DNA of 9,631 bases from Synergistaceae bacterium UBA5560 (GTDB lineage: Bacteria > Synergistota > Synergistia > Synergistales > Aminiphilaceae). Below, in pieces: positions 1 through 6,699 of this stretch. The notes beneath the pieces are model-generated. The model saw only the letters and a program-made list of their open reading frames with translations, did not search any database and had not been told where the DNA came from. Where the stretch lies: NCBI GenBank assembly GCA_002425685.1, contig DIMS01000087.1, forward strand, positions 49,247 to 58,877, given 5' to 3'. Numbering within the stretch: the stretch's first letter is position 1; each line of letters opens with the position of its first letter. Made by a program: the position numbers and the translations under genes.

Positions 1-27
1 CCCTCCGGGAAGCGGCGTTCGGGGGTG

Positions 28-1206
28 TCAGAGGCCGAGGCTTTTCACCAGCATGGTGGCGTAGCTTCCCCGGGGGAGCAGGAACGAGAGAGTGCTCTTG
101 CACTTGCCGGGATAGCGTTCGTCCTCCTCCGGACGCGCCCAGGTGAATTCTTCGGGAACGACCACTGCGGCGCGGAGAAAGGACGAGAAATAGGACTGCC
201 GGATTTCCCGGAGATTGAACTGGGCACGCCGGACGTTCCGCTCGGCGAGGACTTCCTCGATGAGTTCCAGACATTCCGGATCCGTCGCCTCCATGCGTGA
301 CGCCACCGTGGGGAGCGAAAGTGCACCGAGGCGTGCGCTTCCCTGACGGCCCGGATTCCTGAAATGGACGTACTCCCCCGTTTTGCCCTTTACGGAAAAG
401 GTCTCCCGGGCGTGGCGAAGAACGAGACGTCGGAGCACCTCGTTCCAGAGAAAACTCTGATAGGCCGCGAAATGAAGGGAGAGTTCCTCCCGGGGAATGC
501 GCTGGAGCGCGGGAAGTCCCCCCCGGTCTCCACCGTTTCGGCGGAGGATTTCCATGATCTCCCGGTGAAGTGGCGTTGCACAGAGGGGAAGCAGCGCATC
601 CCACTGTCCCCAAAGAGCTTCCATGGCGCGTTTGCGCTCCTTCGCAGCACTGGGTGCCTCGGGGTGAATGGTGGTGAAGTAGAGCTTGAGCGCGCCGTTG
701 TAGTGCCCCCTGACGACCCGTTCCCCGAAGAAAACCCCATCGTTGCCGACGCTGCCGAAGCGCTGGTCGTCGAAGTAGTTGGCGAACCCGAGATCGCGGA
801 TCTCCAGAAGGCGCCCCAGGAAATGCGTTTCGTCGGCGGGGGTGATGGCACGAAGCGTGAGGGTGAAGCGATTTCCCCGGATGAAGTGGGGGGACATGGC
901 CTCGCTGGAGTATCCCACGGGAGAGATGGAGACGTTGGGGGACGAAAAGGAGAGATCCACCCGGGCCGGAGCGGTGAGATACTGGATCGTGTGGGCGTGG
1001 CGGTCCTTTTTGCCGCCGTAGCGGATGTCCTGAAGGCTCAATCCCGATGCCCGGGCCGCTTCCCGCAGGGCATCCAGCGTGTTCCACCCCCGTTTTTCCA
1101 GGCGGTACACGCGGAGCGACGCACGTTCTCTTTTCTCTGCGAGCGGAAGGGAGATTATTTCCTCGACGAAGAATTCCTCGGGTGTTCCCTTGATCTTCAC
1201 TGCCAC
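28..1206 (-). CDS. truD: tRNA pseudouridine(13) synthase TruD
   Basis: TruD converts uridine 13 of certain tRNAs (tRNA-Glu in E. coli) to pseudouridine in the cytoplasm. The protein has 392 residues, somewhat longer than the roughly 350 of E. coli TruD. The family signature GGKKDRHA lies at residues 64-71, with D68 as the expected catalytic aspartate. A second family motif, NYFDDQRFG, lies near residues 143-151, and a third, AAYQSFLWNEVL, near 246-257. The C-terminus (LPRGSYATMLVKSLGL) is the usual TruD ending, so the gene looks complete. The start is GTG at 1206, chosen because AAAGGA lies 8-9 nt upstream; a second GTG two codons in is less well placed. It lies 94 bp downstream of the GGDEF-like gene on the same strand and may share its transcript. 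I see no convincing intrinsic terminator in the gap or in the 27 bases left of the stop. Identification is secure; cotranscription is inference. Confidence 0.96.
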   Translation of the reverse strand: MAVKIKGTPEEFFVEEIISLPLAEKRERASLRVYRLEKRGWNTLDALREAARASGLSLQDIRYGGKKDRHAHTIQYLTAPARVDLSFSSPNVSISPVGYSSEAMSPHFIRGNRFTLTLRAITPADETHFLGRLLEIRDLGFANYFDDQRFGSVGNDGVFFGERVVRGHYNGALKLYFTTIHPEAPSAAKERKRAMEALWGQWDALLPLCATPLHREIMEILRRNGGDRGGLPALQRIPREELSLHFAAYQSFLWNEVLRRLVLRHARETFSVKGKTGEYVHFRNPGRQGSARLGALSLPTVASRMEATDPECLELIEEVLAERNVRRAQFNLREIRQSYFSSFLRAAVVVPEEFTWARPEEDERYPGKCKSTLSFLLPRGSYATMLVKSLGL

Positions 1207-1300
1207 CGCTCCCGTCCTTTGTCGTCGTGCCCGCGAAGGGCGCTCCGGAACGTTTTGTCCGACGGAGGAACGGCCCGCCCGGAACGAACGTGTCTCGGTC

Positions 1301-2521
1301 TCATGCGGCGGAGGTCTGTTGTTTGGACATGCGCAGGGCGTCCAGAAGTTCCGGCAGGCTCATGTCCTCGTTTCCGCTGTAAAAATGGAGGCCGAACCGC
1401 AGATGCGGCTCCAGGGAAATCAGTCGATCATTGTCCTTCGTCATGTGGAACAGCGTTTCCTTCATACGTCCCATGACGGTTTTCGCCCCCGACTGCGGTG
1501 TTTCGGGGAGGAGGATACAGAGCGAATTGTCCTGGAGCAGAAAAGCCAGATCCGTGTCCCGGATTTCCTCGTTGAAACGACGGCAGAGCGCCAGAAGCAG
1601 TTCGCGCCTGTTCGCCTCGCTCGTGGCTTGGGGATCGGCCTCGTTCCGTTTGAGAAAATCGAGATCCACGAGAAGGGCCGAGAGCCAGCGGCGAAAACGC
1701 CTTGCCCGGGCGATCTCGTAGGATGCCCGGGGGAAAAAGTAGGTGTCTCCGTAGAGTCCCGTTCCGGGATCCCGAGAGAAGCCGCCCTCCGCGGAAGAGC
1801 CGGAGGATGTCCGGTTCGTTGCCGCGCTATCCTGTTTCTGGGCCGAGGCACTCTGAGGGAGCAGAAACACCCAGGCCTCTCCGTCGAGCTCCTTTCGGAG
1901 AATGGCGTAGTGTTTCCCCTTGACGGTCATATGCTCGAGTGCGGAGGGAAAGAGCATCTCCCCTTCCTGTTCCTGAAGGTCTCCGAGGGACGTTCCCACG
2001 AGATCGAGAAGTGCCTTGCTCGCGTCCTGGAACATGCCGTCTCTGCCGATGACCGCGAAAGGCAAAGGGAAGGAATCGAGGGAGGATGTCGGCCGTTGTT
2101 CCATCCCGTTCGCCTCGAAAAGTTCGGTTGCTGTGGTCTCGTTTGACGGAGCGCTCCGACGTTGTGCGGGTTTCGCTGCTTCGGCCTCCGGTACAGCGAT
2201 GCCCCCGAGTATGATCGCTCCGGAGAAGATCAGTGCCGTTCCGCCCCATGCCACAACGGGAGGAAGGCCGAAGTGAAGCGACGTGAGGGCGAGGGCCAGT
2301 CCCTGACAGAGCGCCTGAAGTCCGAGAGAGGCACCGTTTCCCTTCAGCCTGCCGAGAGGAATGTAGACGGCGCTGGACACGATATAGGCACCACCTGCGG
2401 CGATCCAGAGGGGAAGCGGAATGTTCGCGGAGGTCCCTTCGCCTCCGGCCATCAGGGCGCCTCCGAGAAGAAGAATGGAAAGGAAGGGGGGCAGGGTGAT
2501 CCAGTCGAAGAGGTGGCTCAT
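1301..2521 (-). CDS. Four-TM membrane protein with PAS-like and degenerate GGDEF domains
   Basis: From ATG at 2521 the protein has 406 residues. Hydrophobic segments near 7-26, 35-56, 64-84 and 88-110 predict four membrane helices. Residues about 148-222 resemble a PAS fold (FPLPFAVIGRDGMFQDAS). Residues about 250-400 resemble a GGDEF domain: DPGTGLYGDTYFF is the usual DPLTGLxNR entry, LVDLDFLKRNE keeps the metal-binding aspartate region, and LLPETP follows. Where RLGGDEF should stand, the sequence reads LLQDNSL, so the active site is lost and diguanylate cyclase activity is unlikely. A signal-sensing or scaffold role is inference. The start is not certain. ATG at 2536 (five residues more) has GAAGG directly against it with no spacer. 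ATG at 2521 overlaps the stop of an upstream ORF that has a strong ribosome binding site, so I prefer coupling at 2521. Codons further upstream stay open to 2992 but run into the divergent gene and do not look like protein. Confidence 0.82.
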   Translation of the reverse strand: MSHLFDWITLPPFLSILLLGGALMAGGEGTSANIPLPLWIAAGGAYIVSSAVYIPLGRLKGNGASLGLQALCQGLALALTSLHFGLPPVVAWGGTALIFSGAIILGGIAVPEAEAAKPAQRRSAPSNETTATELFEANGMEQRPTSSLDSFPLPFAVIGRDGMFQDASKALLDLVGTSLGDLQEQEGEMLFPSALEHMTVKGKHYAILRKELDGEAWVFLLPQSASAQKQDSAATNRTSSGSSAEGGFSRDPGTGLYGDTYFFPRASYEIARARRFRRWLSALLVDLDFLKRNEADPQATSEANRRELLLALCRRFNEEIRDTDLAFLLQDNSLCILLPETPQSGAKTVMGRMKETLFHMTKDNDRLISLEPHLRFGLHFYSGNEDMSLPELLDALRMSKQQTSAA

Positions 2522-2589
2522 ACAGGTGCGCACCATCCTTCGTTGCGAAAAGAAGGGTCTGGTGATGTGCAAGCTGTTGTCCCGTACAT
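2518..2589 (-). CDS. Possible 23-residue leader peptide coupled to the GGDEF-like gene
   Basis: A 23-codon ORF begins at ATG 2589 and encodes MYGTTACTSPDPSF followed by RNEGWCAPV. It has one of the best ribosome binding sites in the window: GGGGAGG at 2597-2603, 7 nt from the ATG. Its TGA (2520-2518) overlaps the ATG of the membrane GGDEF-like gene (2521-2519) as ATGA, the classic arrangement for translational coupling. The main gene has no properly spaced Shine-Dalgarno site of its own, which adds weight. The peptide matches no family I know. It could be a regulatory leader ORF, or its ribosome binding site could reflect a frameshift that separates the true N-terminus from the main frame. 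Chance is also possible at this GC content. Confidence 0.4.
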   Translation of the reverse strand: MYGTTACTSPDPSFRNEGWCAPV

Positions 2590-2619
2590 GAAACTGCCTC
2601 CCCGTCGTGAATGGAGCCG

Positions 2620-2638
2620 ACGCGGCCGCTGGCCGCGT
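2620..2638 (-). promoter_or_regulatory. GC-rich perfect hairpin in the leader of the GGDEF-like gene
   Basis: ACGCGGCC and GGCCGCGT form a perfect 8-bp inverted repeat around a 3-nt loop. It lies about 17 nt upstream of the ribosome binding site of the 23-codon ORF, inside the presumed long leader. No T-run follows it on the minus strand, so it is not an intrinsic terminator for that transcript. A role in leader folding is inference only. Confidence 0.4.
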
Positions 2639-2764
2639 TTCTTCGTGCCGCAACTCGAAGGCGTTCCCCGCAAGTGTCGGGAAAACGCGCTCCGTTCTTC
2701 CGCGAGCCCCGTCCCGCGACGTGTTCCTTCCGGAGCAGCATGACGGCGGGACCGAGGCCGTACA

Positions 2765-2770
2765 GTTATA
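2765..2770 (-). promoter_or_regulatory. Candidate extended -10 for the GGDEF-like gene
   Basis: Read on the minus strand, TATGG precedes TATAAC, which gives an extended -10 (TGgTATAAC) with five of six consensus bases. A partial -35 (TTGCCC, 2786-2791) sits at only 15 bp; a better match, TTGGCA at 2798-2803, is too far away. If used, transcription would begin near 2758, leaving a leader of about 240 nt. This is pattern reading only. Confidence 0.35.
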
Positions 2771-2833
2771 CCATAAAAGGGAAGAGGGCAAGCATACTGC
2801 CAACGCAATCCTCACGGAGGGACGGACATGTGT

Positions 2834-2839
2834 TACAAT
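2834..2839 (+). promoter_or_regulatory. Candidate extended -10 (TGtTACAAT) for the 146-residue protein gene
   Basis: TG one base ahead of TACAAT makes an extended -10 with five of six consensus bases, in a locally AT-rich stretch of an otherwise GC-rich window. No good -35 is seen at the usual distance, which extended -10 promoters tolerate. Transcription would start near 2846, about 40 nt before the ATG at 2886. A short GGGG-CAAG-CCCC stem (2858-2869) lies between it and the ribosome binding site. Confidence 0.45.
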
Positions 2840-2885
2840 AAACTCCGCATTTTTTCCGGGGCAAGCCCCCAAGGAGGACGTTATC

Positions 2886-3326
2886 ATGCAGATGCCGGTA
2901 CAGTTCAGTCTCGACGAACTTCTCTCCATGCTCATGGCCCGCATGGATTCCATGGCCGTCGCGGAAGAGAACATGAAGACCAAATTCAACATCTTTGCCC
3001 GGGTTCTCTACAAAAAGGGACTTCTCACGGACGAGGAGATCCTTGAGTCCATCCGGGAGGAACACCGGGTTCTCAAGGAACTGGGACTCATCGCCGAAAT
3101 GCCCGGGGAGGACATGCTCAAAGCCGTGGCGGACAACATGTTCCAGTGGATCAAGGGAGACGTGAAGGCCATCAAGAAGGGCATGGAGGAGTACGAGAAG
3201 AAACTGCGGGAGTACGCCGCCCAGGAGGCGCGGAAGCCCAAGATCGACGTGGCTCCCTCGAACGTGCTCTCCCAGCTCGACCGTCTGAGCGGCAAGAAAC
3301 CCGGAGGCGGCAAGCTCATCATCTAG
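2886..3326 (+). CDS. Unknown 146-residue charged helical protein
   Basis: I do not recognise this protein. It starts at ATG 2886 with a near-perfect AAGGAGG (2871-2877) 8 nt upstream, and GC-rich third positions continue to the TAG, so it is very probably real. The in-frame extension upstream lacks protein-like character. The sequence has no signal peptide or membrane helix. Residues 8-30 (FSLDELLSMLMARMDSMAV) and 31-70 (KFNIFARVLYKKGLLTDEEI, then an ESIREEH-type helix) look helical; the second resembles a small helix-turn-helix or protein-protein module. Residues about 88-115 are rich in Lys and Glu and could form a coiled coil. The tail (LSGKKPGGGKLII) is flexible and basic. It diverges from the GGDEF-like gene and lies 113 bp before the glycan cluster, with which it may or may not be cotranscribed. 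A cytoplasmic location is inferred. Confidence 0.85.
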   Translation: MQMPVQFSLDELLSMLMARMDSMAVAEENMKTKFNIFARVLYKKGLLTDEEILESIREEHRVLKELGLIAEMPGEDMLKAVADNMFQWIKGDVKAIKKGMEEYEKKLREYAAQEARKPKIDVAPSNVLSQLDRLSGKKPGGGKLII

Positions 3327-3335
3327 CGGAGACGC

Positions 3336-3351
3336 CCCGGTTTCCACCGGG
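3336..3351 (+). terminator. Stem-loop just after the 146-residue protein gene
   Basis: CCCGGT and ACCGGG form a perfect 6-bp stem around TTCC, ten bases after the TAG at 3326. No T-run follows, so it is at most a weak or Rho-aided terminator or an mRNA 3'-end stabiliser. Confidence 0.35.
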
Positions 3352-3373
3352 ATCGCCTTCCTGACGGGGTATC

Positions 3374-3407
3374 TCCGGAGGTACGCTCCCTCGCGGAGCG
3401 ATCCGGA
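3374..3407 (+). promoter_or_regulatory. Composite stem-loop ahead of the pglF-like gene
   Basis: Two inverted-repeat arms are nested: TCCGGA (3374-3379) with TCCGGA (3402-3407), and inside it CGCTCC (3384-3389) with GGAGCG (3395-3400) around a 5-nt loop. The result is 12 bp of stem with an asymmetric internal loop. It ends 15 bases before the purine-rich ribosome binding site (3422-3429). It lacks a U-tract. It could be a 5' leader structure, an operator or a processing site. Confidence 0.35.
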
Positions 3408-3439
3408 CATCTTCGATCTGCAAGGGGGGCGTTTTGCCC

Positions 3440-5335
3440 GTGTCGCAGGACAGAACCGTTTTCTCGCACCTTCGCTCCGGAATCCGCAAAGCGTGGCTCG
3501 GAATGGCCCGGCGGGGACGGTACGTGTTGCTCTGTGACGTCGCCGTCCTCGTCCTGGCGGTCTATCTGGGATACGCCCTGCGTCTTACGCTGTTTCTTCC
3601 CCGCTTCTATCTCGGAGATTTTGTTCTCGCCTCCCTGCTCTTTCCGGGATGCGTCACCGGTGTGTTCGCCGCAGCGGGACTCTACCGCGTGCTCTGGCCC
3701 CAGGCCAGCGTGGAGGAATTCCTGCGTCTCGCCCGCTGGTACGCCCTCGGAGTACTCCTTTTCGTCCTTGTGGACAAACTTTTCACGCGACTGCTCATCC
3801 CACGGACGACCCTGGCCATCATGGCGGGGGCGGGGATTCTCTTTCTGGGGGCGGTGCGCCTTTCCTGGCGTCTCTGCCGGAGCGGCGGCGGTGACGCGGT
3901 GAAGAGCCGGGCCCGAGGGCTCATCGTGGGCGCCGGGGAGGCGGGAACGCTTCTCGTGCGTGATCTGCTCCGGGGCGGCGGCGATGTGCTCCCCCTCGGG
4001 TTCGTGGACGACGATCCGGCAAAGACCAACATGGAGATCGCCGGAGTGCGGGTTCTGGGGAGCACTGCCGCGCTTCGGGAACTGGTGGAGACGTTGCGGG
4101 TGGAGGTGCTTCTCATCGCCCTTCCCACCGTGGCGGGACACGTGGTGCGGAACATTCTCGACGACGTGGCGGAGACGGGCGTGCAGGTGCGCGTTCTCCC
4201 CAGCCTTCGCGAGCTGGCGGGAGGAGCGGTGAGTGTGAGCCGCCTGCGCACCGTCCGTCTGGAAGACCTTCTCTGCCGGGAGGCGATCCGGCTTGACCTG
4301 GAGGGCATCGACGGCATTCTCCGGGGGCGGACCGTGCTCGTCACCGGAGCGGGAGGATCCATCGGCAGTGAGATCTGCCGGCAGGTGCTGGCCCACGGTC
4401 CACGGGAGCTGGTGCTTCTCGGGCATGGGGAGCATTCCATCTACACGCTTCTGGAGGAGCTGGGAAACCTCAGACCGGTTCCTCCGTTGCGGGCGGTCAT
4501 CGGTGACGTGGCGGATGCCCGAACCATGGAAGGCCTTTTCCGAGAGACCCGTCCGGGCGTGGTGTTCCACGCCGCCGCGCATAAACACGTCCCTCTCATG
4601 GAGTTCAATTCCCGGGAGGCGCTTCGGGTGAACGCCCTCGGTACATGGACCGTGGCGCGCCTCGCCGGGGAATATGGCGCGGAGCGCCTGGTGCTCATCT
4701 CCACGGACAAGGCGGTGAACCCCACGAGCGTCATGGGGGCCACCAAGCGACTGGCGGAGATGCTGCTCCAGGAGGCCCAGGGCGCCTATCCCGGAACGGC
4801 CTATCTGGCGGTGCGCTTCGGGAACGTCCTCGGCAGCCGGGGGAGCGTGGTTCCCAAGTTCGAGAAGCAGATCAGGGAGGGCGGTCCCCTGACGGTAACC
4901 CATCCGGAGATGCGGCGCTACTTCATGCTCATTCCCGAGGCGGTGAGCCTGGTGCTCCAGGCTGCGGCCATCGGCGAGGGGGGCGAGCTCTTCGTGCTCG
5001 ACATGGGTGAACCCGTGCGCATCGCCGCTCTGGCGGAGATGCTCATCCGTCTTCACGGCTACAGACCCGACGGGGATATTCCCATTGTCTACACCGGGCT
5101 CCGTCCCGGGGAAAAACTTTTCGAGGAACTCTTCTACGATCCGGATCATGTTCTGCGGACCACGCACGAAAAAATCTTCGCCACCCGCCTCGAAGCGAGA
5201 TCCGGCGAACGCCTGGCCGAGGCGCTCACCAGTGCCCTCGCCGGAGGTGACGAGGCGGCGAGGACGTTACTCCGGGCGTGGGTGCCCACCTATGCTCCCG
5301 GAGGCGGAACGCCTGCGGAGGAGTGTCCGGCGTGA
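3440..5335 (+). CDS. pglF: Membrane-anchored UDP-GlcNAc 4,6-dehydratase (PglF/WbpM/CapD family)
   Basis: This enzyme family converts UDP-GlcNAc to UDP-2-acetamido-2,6-dideoxy-4-keto-hexose, the first step to bacillosamine. From GTG 3440 the protein has 631 residues, the length of full membrane-bound forms. Hydrophobic segments near 28-47, 58-80, 101-115 and 122-143 give the four-helix anchor. A first Rossmann-like domain follows (VGAGEAG near 163-169, GFVDDDP near 187-193). The catalytic SDR domain starts with VTGAGGSIG near 301-309; AAHKHVPLME lies near 379-388. The active site STDKAVNPTSVMGATK (about 421-436) has Met where most SDRs have Tyr, as known for WbpM and PglF. A TTG at 3434 is an alternative start, but AAGGGGGG at 3422-3429 is better spaced for GTG 3440. 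The stop overlaps the next start. A FlaA1/PseB-like product stereochemistry is unlikely, since those enzymes are short and keep Tyr. Substrate is inferred from family and neighbours. Confidence 0.93.
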   Translation: MSQDRTVFSHLRSGIRKAWLGMARRGRYVLLCDVAVLVLAVYLGYALRLTLFLPRFYLGDFVLASLLFPGCVTGVFAAAGLYRVLWPQASVEEFLRLARWYALGVLLFVLVDKLFTRLLIPRTTLAIMAGAGILFLGAVRLSWRLCRSGGGDAVKSRARGLIVGAGEAGTLLVRDLLRGGGDVLPLGFVDDDPAKTNMEIAGVRVLGSTAALRELVETLRVEVLLIALPTVAGHVVRNILDDVAETGVQVRVLPSLRELAGGAVSVSRLRTVRLEDLLCREAIRLDLEGIDGILRGRTVLVTGAGGSIGSEICRQVLAHGPRELVLLGHGEHSIYTLLEELGNLRPVPPLRAVIGDVADARTMEGLFRETRPGVVFHAAAHKHVPLMEFNSREALRVNALGTWTVARLAGEYGAERLVLISTDKAVNPTSVMGATKRLAEMLLQEAQGAYPGTAYLAVRFGNVLGSRGSVVPKFEKQIREGGPLTVTHPEMRRYFMLIPEAVSLVLQAAAIGEGGELFVLDMGEPVRIAALAEMLIRLHGYRPDGDIPIVYTGLRPGEKLFEELFYDPDHVLRTTHEKIFATRLEARSGERLAEALTSALAGGDEAARTLLRAWVPTYAPGGGTPAEECPA

Positions 5336-5964
5336 GACGGGCTCTTGCGGCGGAGTCGAGGACAAAACGCTCTTTCGATGTGGCCGTCTCCGGGGCGGTG
5401 CTGATCCTGTTTTCGCCGCTCTTCGCGTTGCTGGCGCTGCTGATCCGTCTTCGTCTCGGCTCGCCGATCTTCTTTCGGCAGATGCGCCCCGGGCTGTTAG
5501 GGAAACCCTTTTTGATGGTGAAATTCCGTACCATGACCGATGCCAGGAATGCGGAGGGACAGCTTCTTCCCGATGGCGAGCGCCTGACCCCCTTCGGGCG
5601 TTTTCTGCGGAGCACGAGCCTGGACGAACTTCCCGAGCTGTGGAACGTCCTCCGGGGGGACATGAGCCTTGTGGGGCCACGCCCCCTCCTGTTGGCCTAT
5701 CTGGACCGCTATTCTCCGGAGCAGGCCCGCCGGCACGAGGTGCGTCCGGGCATCACCGGTCTCGCCCAGGTGAACGGCCGCAACGCCCTCACCTGGGCGG
5801 AGAAGTTCCGCCTCGACGTGGTTTACGTGGACACCTGGACCTTCGGCCTTGACCTGCGGATTCTGGCGAAGACCGTCGTCGCCGTGCTCCGCCGGGAGGG
5901 GATCGCCGCGCCGGGGCAGAGCACGGTGGAGGAATTCCGAGGGAACGGCGAGGAACGGAGGTGA
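5332..5964 (+). CDS. pglC: Monotopic phosphoglycosyl transferase (PglC-like sugar transferase)
   Basis: This family moves a sugar 1-phosphate from a UDP-sugar to undecaprenyl phosphate at the inner membrane face, starting lipid-linked glycan assembly. The 210-residue length matches the minimal PglC form (about 200), not the larger WbaP type. A single re-entrant hydrophobic helix spans about 18-38, preceded by basic residues. The family core follows: PIFFRQMRPG, then VKFRTM near 63-68, and SLDELPELWNVL near 96-107, whose D98-E99 pair is the catalytic Asp-Glu dyad. LVGPRPLL and the VRPGITGLAQVNGR stretch complete it. The GTG start overlaps the pglF stop as GTGA, with GGAGGAG at 5317-5323 spaced 8 nt, so translation is likely coupled. 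The likely donor is UDP-diNAcBac, inferred from the neighbouring pglF, pglD and pglE genes. Confidence 0.93.
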   Translation: MRRALAAESRTKRSFDVAVSGAVLILFSPLFALLALLIRLRLGSPIFFRQMRPGLLGKPFLMVKFRTMTDARNAEGQLLPDGERLTPFGRFLRSTSLDELPELWNVLRGDMSLVGPRPLLLAYLDRYSPEQARRHEVRPGITGLAQVNGRNALTWAEKFRLDVVYVDTWTFGLDLRILAKTVVAVLRREGIAAPGQSTVEEFRGNGEERR

Positions 5965-5968
5965 GCGG

Positions 5969-6610
5969 ATGGGACGCTTCGTGGTCGGTGCCGGAGGGCA
6001 CGGCAAGGTGGTGCTGAGTCTCCTCCAGGCGTGCGGTCTCGCCGTGGAGGCCGTGCTTGACGATGCCTCTTTCCGATGGGGGGAGACGCTTCTCGGTGTT
6101 CCCGTGACGGGGCCGACGGAGTTGCTCCTCGGGTTCGACGAACCGCGGGCGGTTCTCGCGGTAGGGGGCAATGCCTGCCGTCTTTCCCTGGCGCGCCGCT
6201 TTTCCCGGGTGCACTGGGAGACGGCGATCCACCCCCGGGCGTGGGTGCACGAATCGGTCCGGATCGGTCCCGGCACGGTGGTCTTCGCCGGAGCGATCCT
6301 TCAGCCGGGAACGGAAATCGGAGCGCACTGCATCGTCAACACGGGAGCTCTTGCGGACCATGACTGCCGTATCGGGGAGGGAGTGCACCTTGCGCCGGGA
6401 ACGTGCCTCGCCGGAGGCGTGACTTTGGGAAAGGGCGTCTTTTTCGGCGTGCGGAGCGCGGCGATTCCCGGCGTCTCCGTCGGGGACTGGACGGTCGTGG
6501 GGGCCGGGGGCGTGGTGGTACGGGATCTTCCGGAGCGCGTCGTCGCCGTGGGTGTGCCCGCTCGACCTCTGCGAACCCTTCGGAAGGAAGAAGCTCCGGA
6601 GGAGGAGTGA
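5969..6610 (+). CDS. pglD: UDP-4-amino-sugar N-acetyltransferase (PglD/NeuD family)
   Basis: PglD uses acetyl-CoA to acetylate the C4 amine of UDP-4-amino-4,6-dideoxy-GlcNAc, giving UDP-N,N'-diacetylbacillosamine. The 213-residue protein starts with the family's Rossmann-like nucleotide-sugar site, VVGAGGHGKVV (5-15). A left-handed beta-helix of hexapeptide repeats runs from about 86 to 182. In its centre NTGALADHDCRIGEGVHLAPG holds H131, the expected catalytic base, beside acidic D132. It closes with VGAGGVVVRDLP and GVPARPLR, typical of the end of this fold. The start ATG lies 4 nt after the pglC stop, with GGAGG at 5957-5961 spaced 7 nt, so the two genes form one operon. A NeuD-type sialic acid role is less likely, since no neu genes are seen here. 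Confidence 0.93.
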   Translation: MGRFVVGAGGHGKVVLSLLQACGLAVEAVLDDASFRWGETLLGVPVTGPTELLLGFDEPRAVLAVGGNACRLSLARRFSRVHWETAIHPRAWVHESVRIGPGTVVFAGAILQPGTEIGAHCIVNTGALADHDCRIGEGVHLAPGTCLAGGVTLGKGVFFGVRSAAIPGVSVGDWTVVGAGGVVVRDLPERVVAVGVPARPLRTLRKEEAPEEE

Positions 6611-6675
6611 TTTTCCGGGAGGCGAACGACTTCCGGAAAGGGCGATCCCTGGAGAAAACGCTTCTTGCTTCTTAA
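6607..6675 (+). CDS. Doubtful 22-residue ORF overlapping the pglD stop
   Basis: GTG 6607 overlaps the pglD TGA as GTGA and opens 22 codons (MIFREANDFRKGRSLEKTLL plus two residues) to TAA 6675. The purine-rich GGAGGAGGA just ahead could serve as a ribosome binding site, but its spacing is short (about 4 nt) and it is also pglD coding sequence. The peptide is charged and unlike anything I know. It is more likely chance than gene. Confidence 0.15.
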   Translation: MIFREANDFRKGRSLEKTLLAS

Positions 6676-6699
6676 GTGTGCCGTGAAAACGCGGCACGC
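6676..6699 (+). promoter_or_regulatory. Ten-bp intergenic stem-loop between pglD and pglE
   Basis: GTGTGCCGTG and CGCGGCACGC pair over ten positions (two G-U) around an AAAA loop. It lies in a 176-bp gap (6611-6786), the largest gap inside the glycan operon, and I find nothing else certain there. No T-run follows on either strand, so it is not a normal intrinsic terminator. A site for mRNA processing, or a barrier protecting the upstream message, is inference. Confidence 0.45.

Noticed and set aside
1207..1300. Terminator or promoter between the GGDEF-like gene and truD
   Set aside because: Only 4-bp stems and no T-tract or clear -10/-35 pair could be found in these 94 bases.
364..1476. 370-codon plus-strand ORF opposite truD
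   Set aside because: It lies opposite a firmly identified TruD and runs past its start into the next gene's end; no domain is visible.
1079..2146. 355-codon plus-strand ORF opposite the GGDEF-like gene
   Set aside because: The opposite strand shows membrane helices and GGDEF fold motifs, while this frame shows nothing protein-like.
2857..2870. GGGG-CAAG-CCCC hairpin as a terminator or riboswitch
   Set aside because: Only four strong pairs and no T-run after it; too small to call more than a local fold ahead of the ribosome site.
2537..2992. Upstream extension of the GGDEF-like gene to 2992
   Set aside because: It would overlap the start and promoter of the divergent 146-residue gene, and the added residues lack conserved-looking structure.
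3323..5167. 614-codon minus-strand ORF opposite pglF
   Set aside because: The translation is rich in His, Arg, Gly and Pro with no recognisable domain; it is the mirror of a high-GC gene with clear plus-strand motifs.
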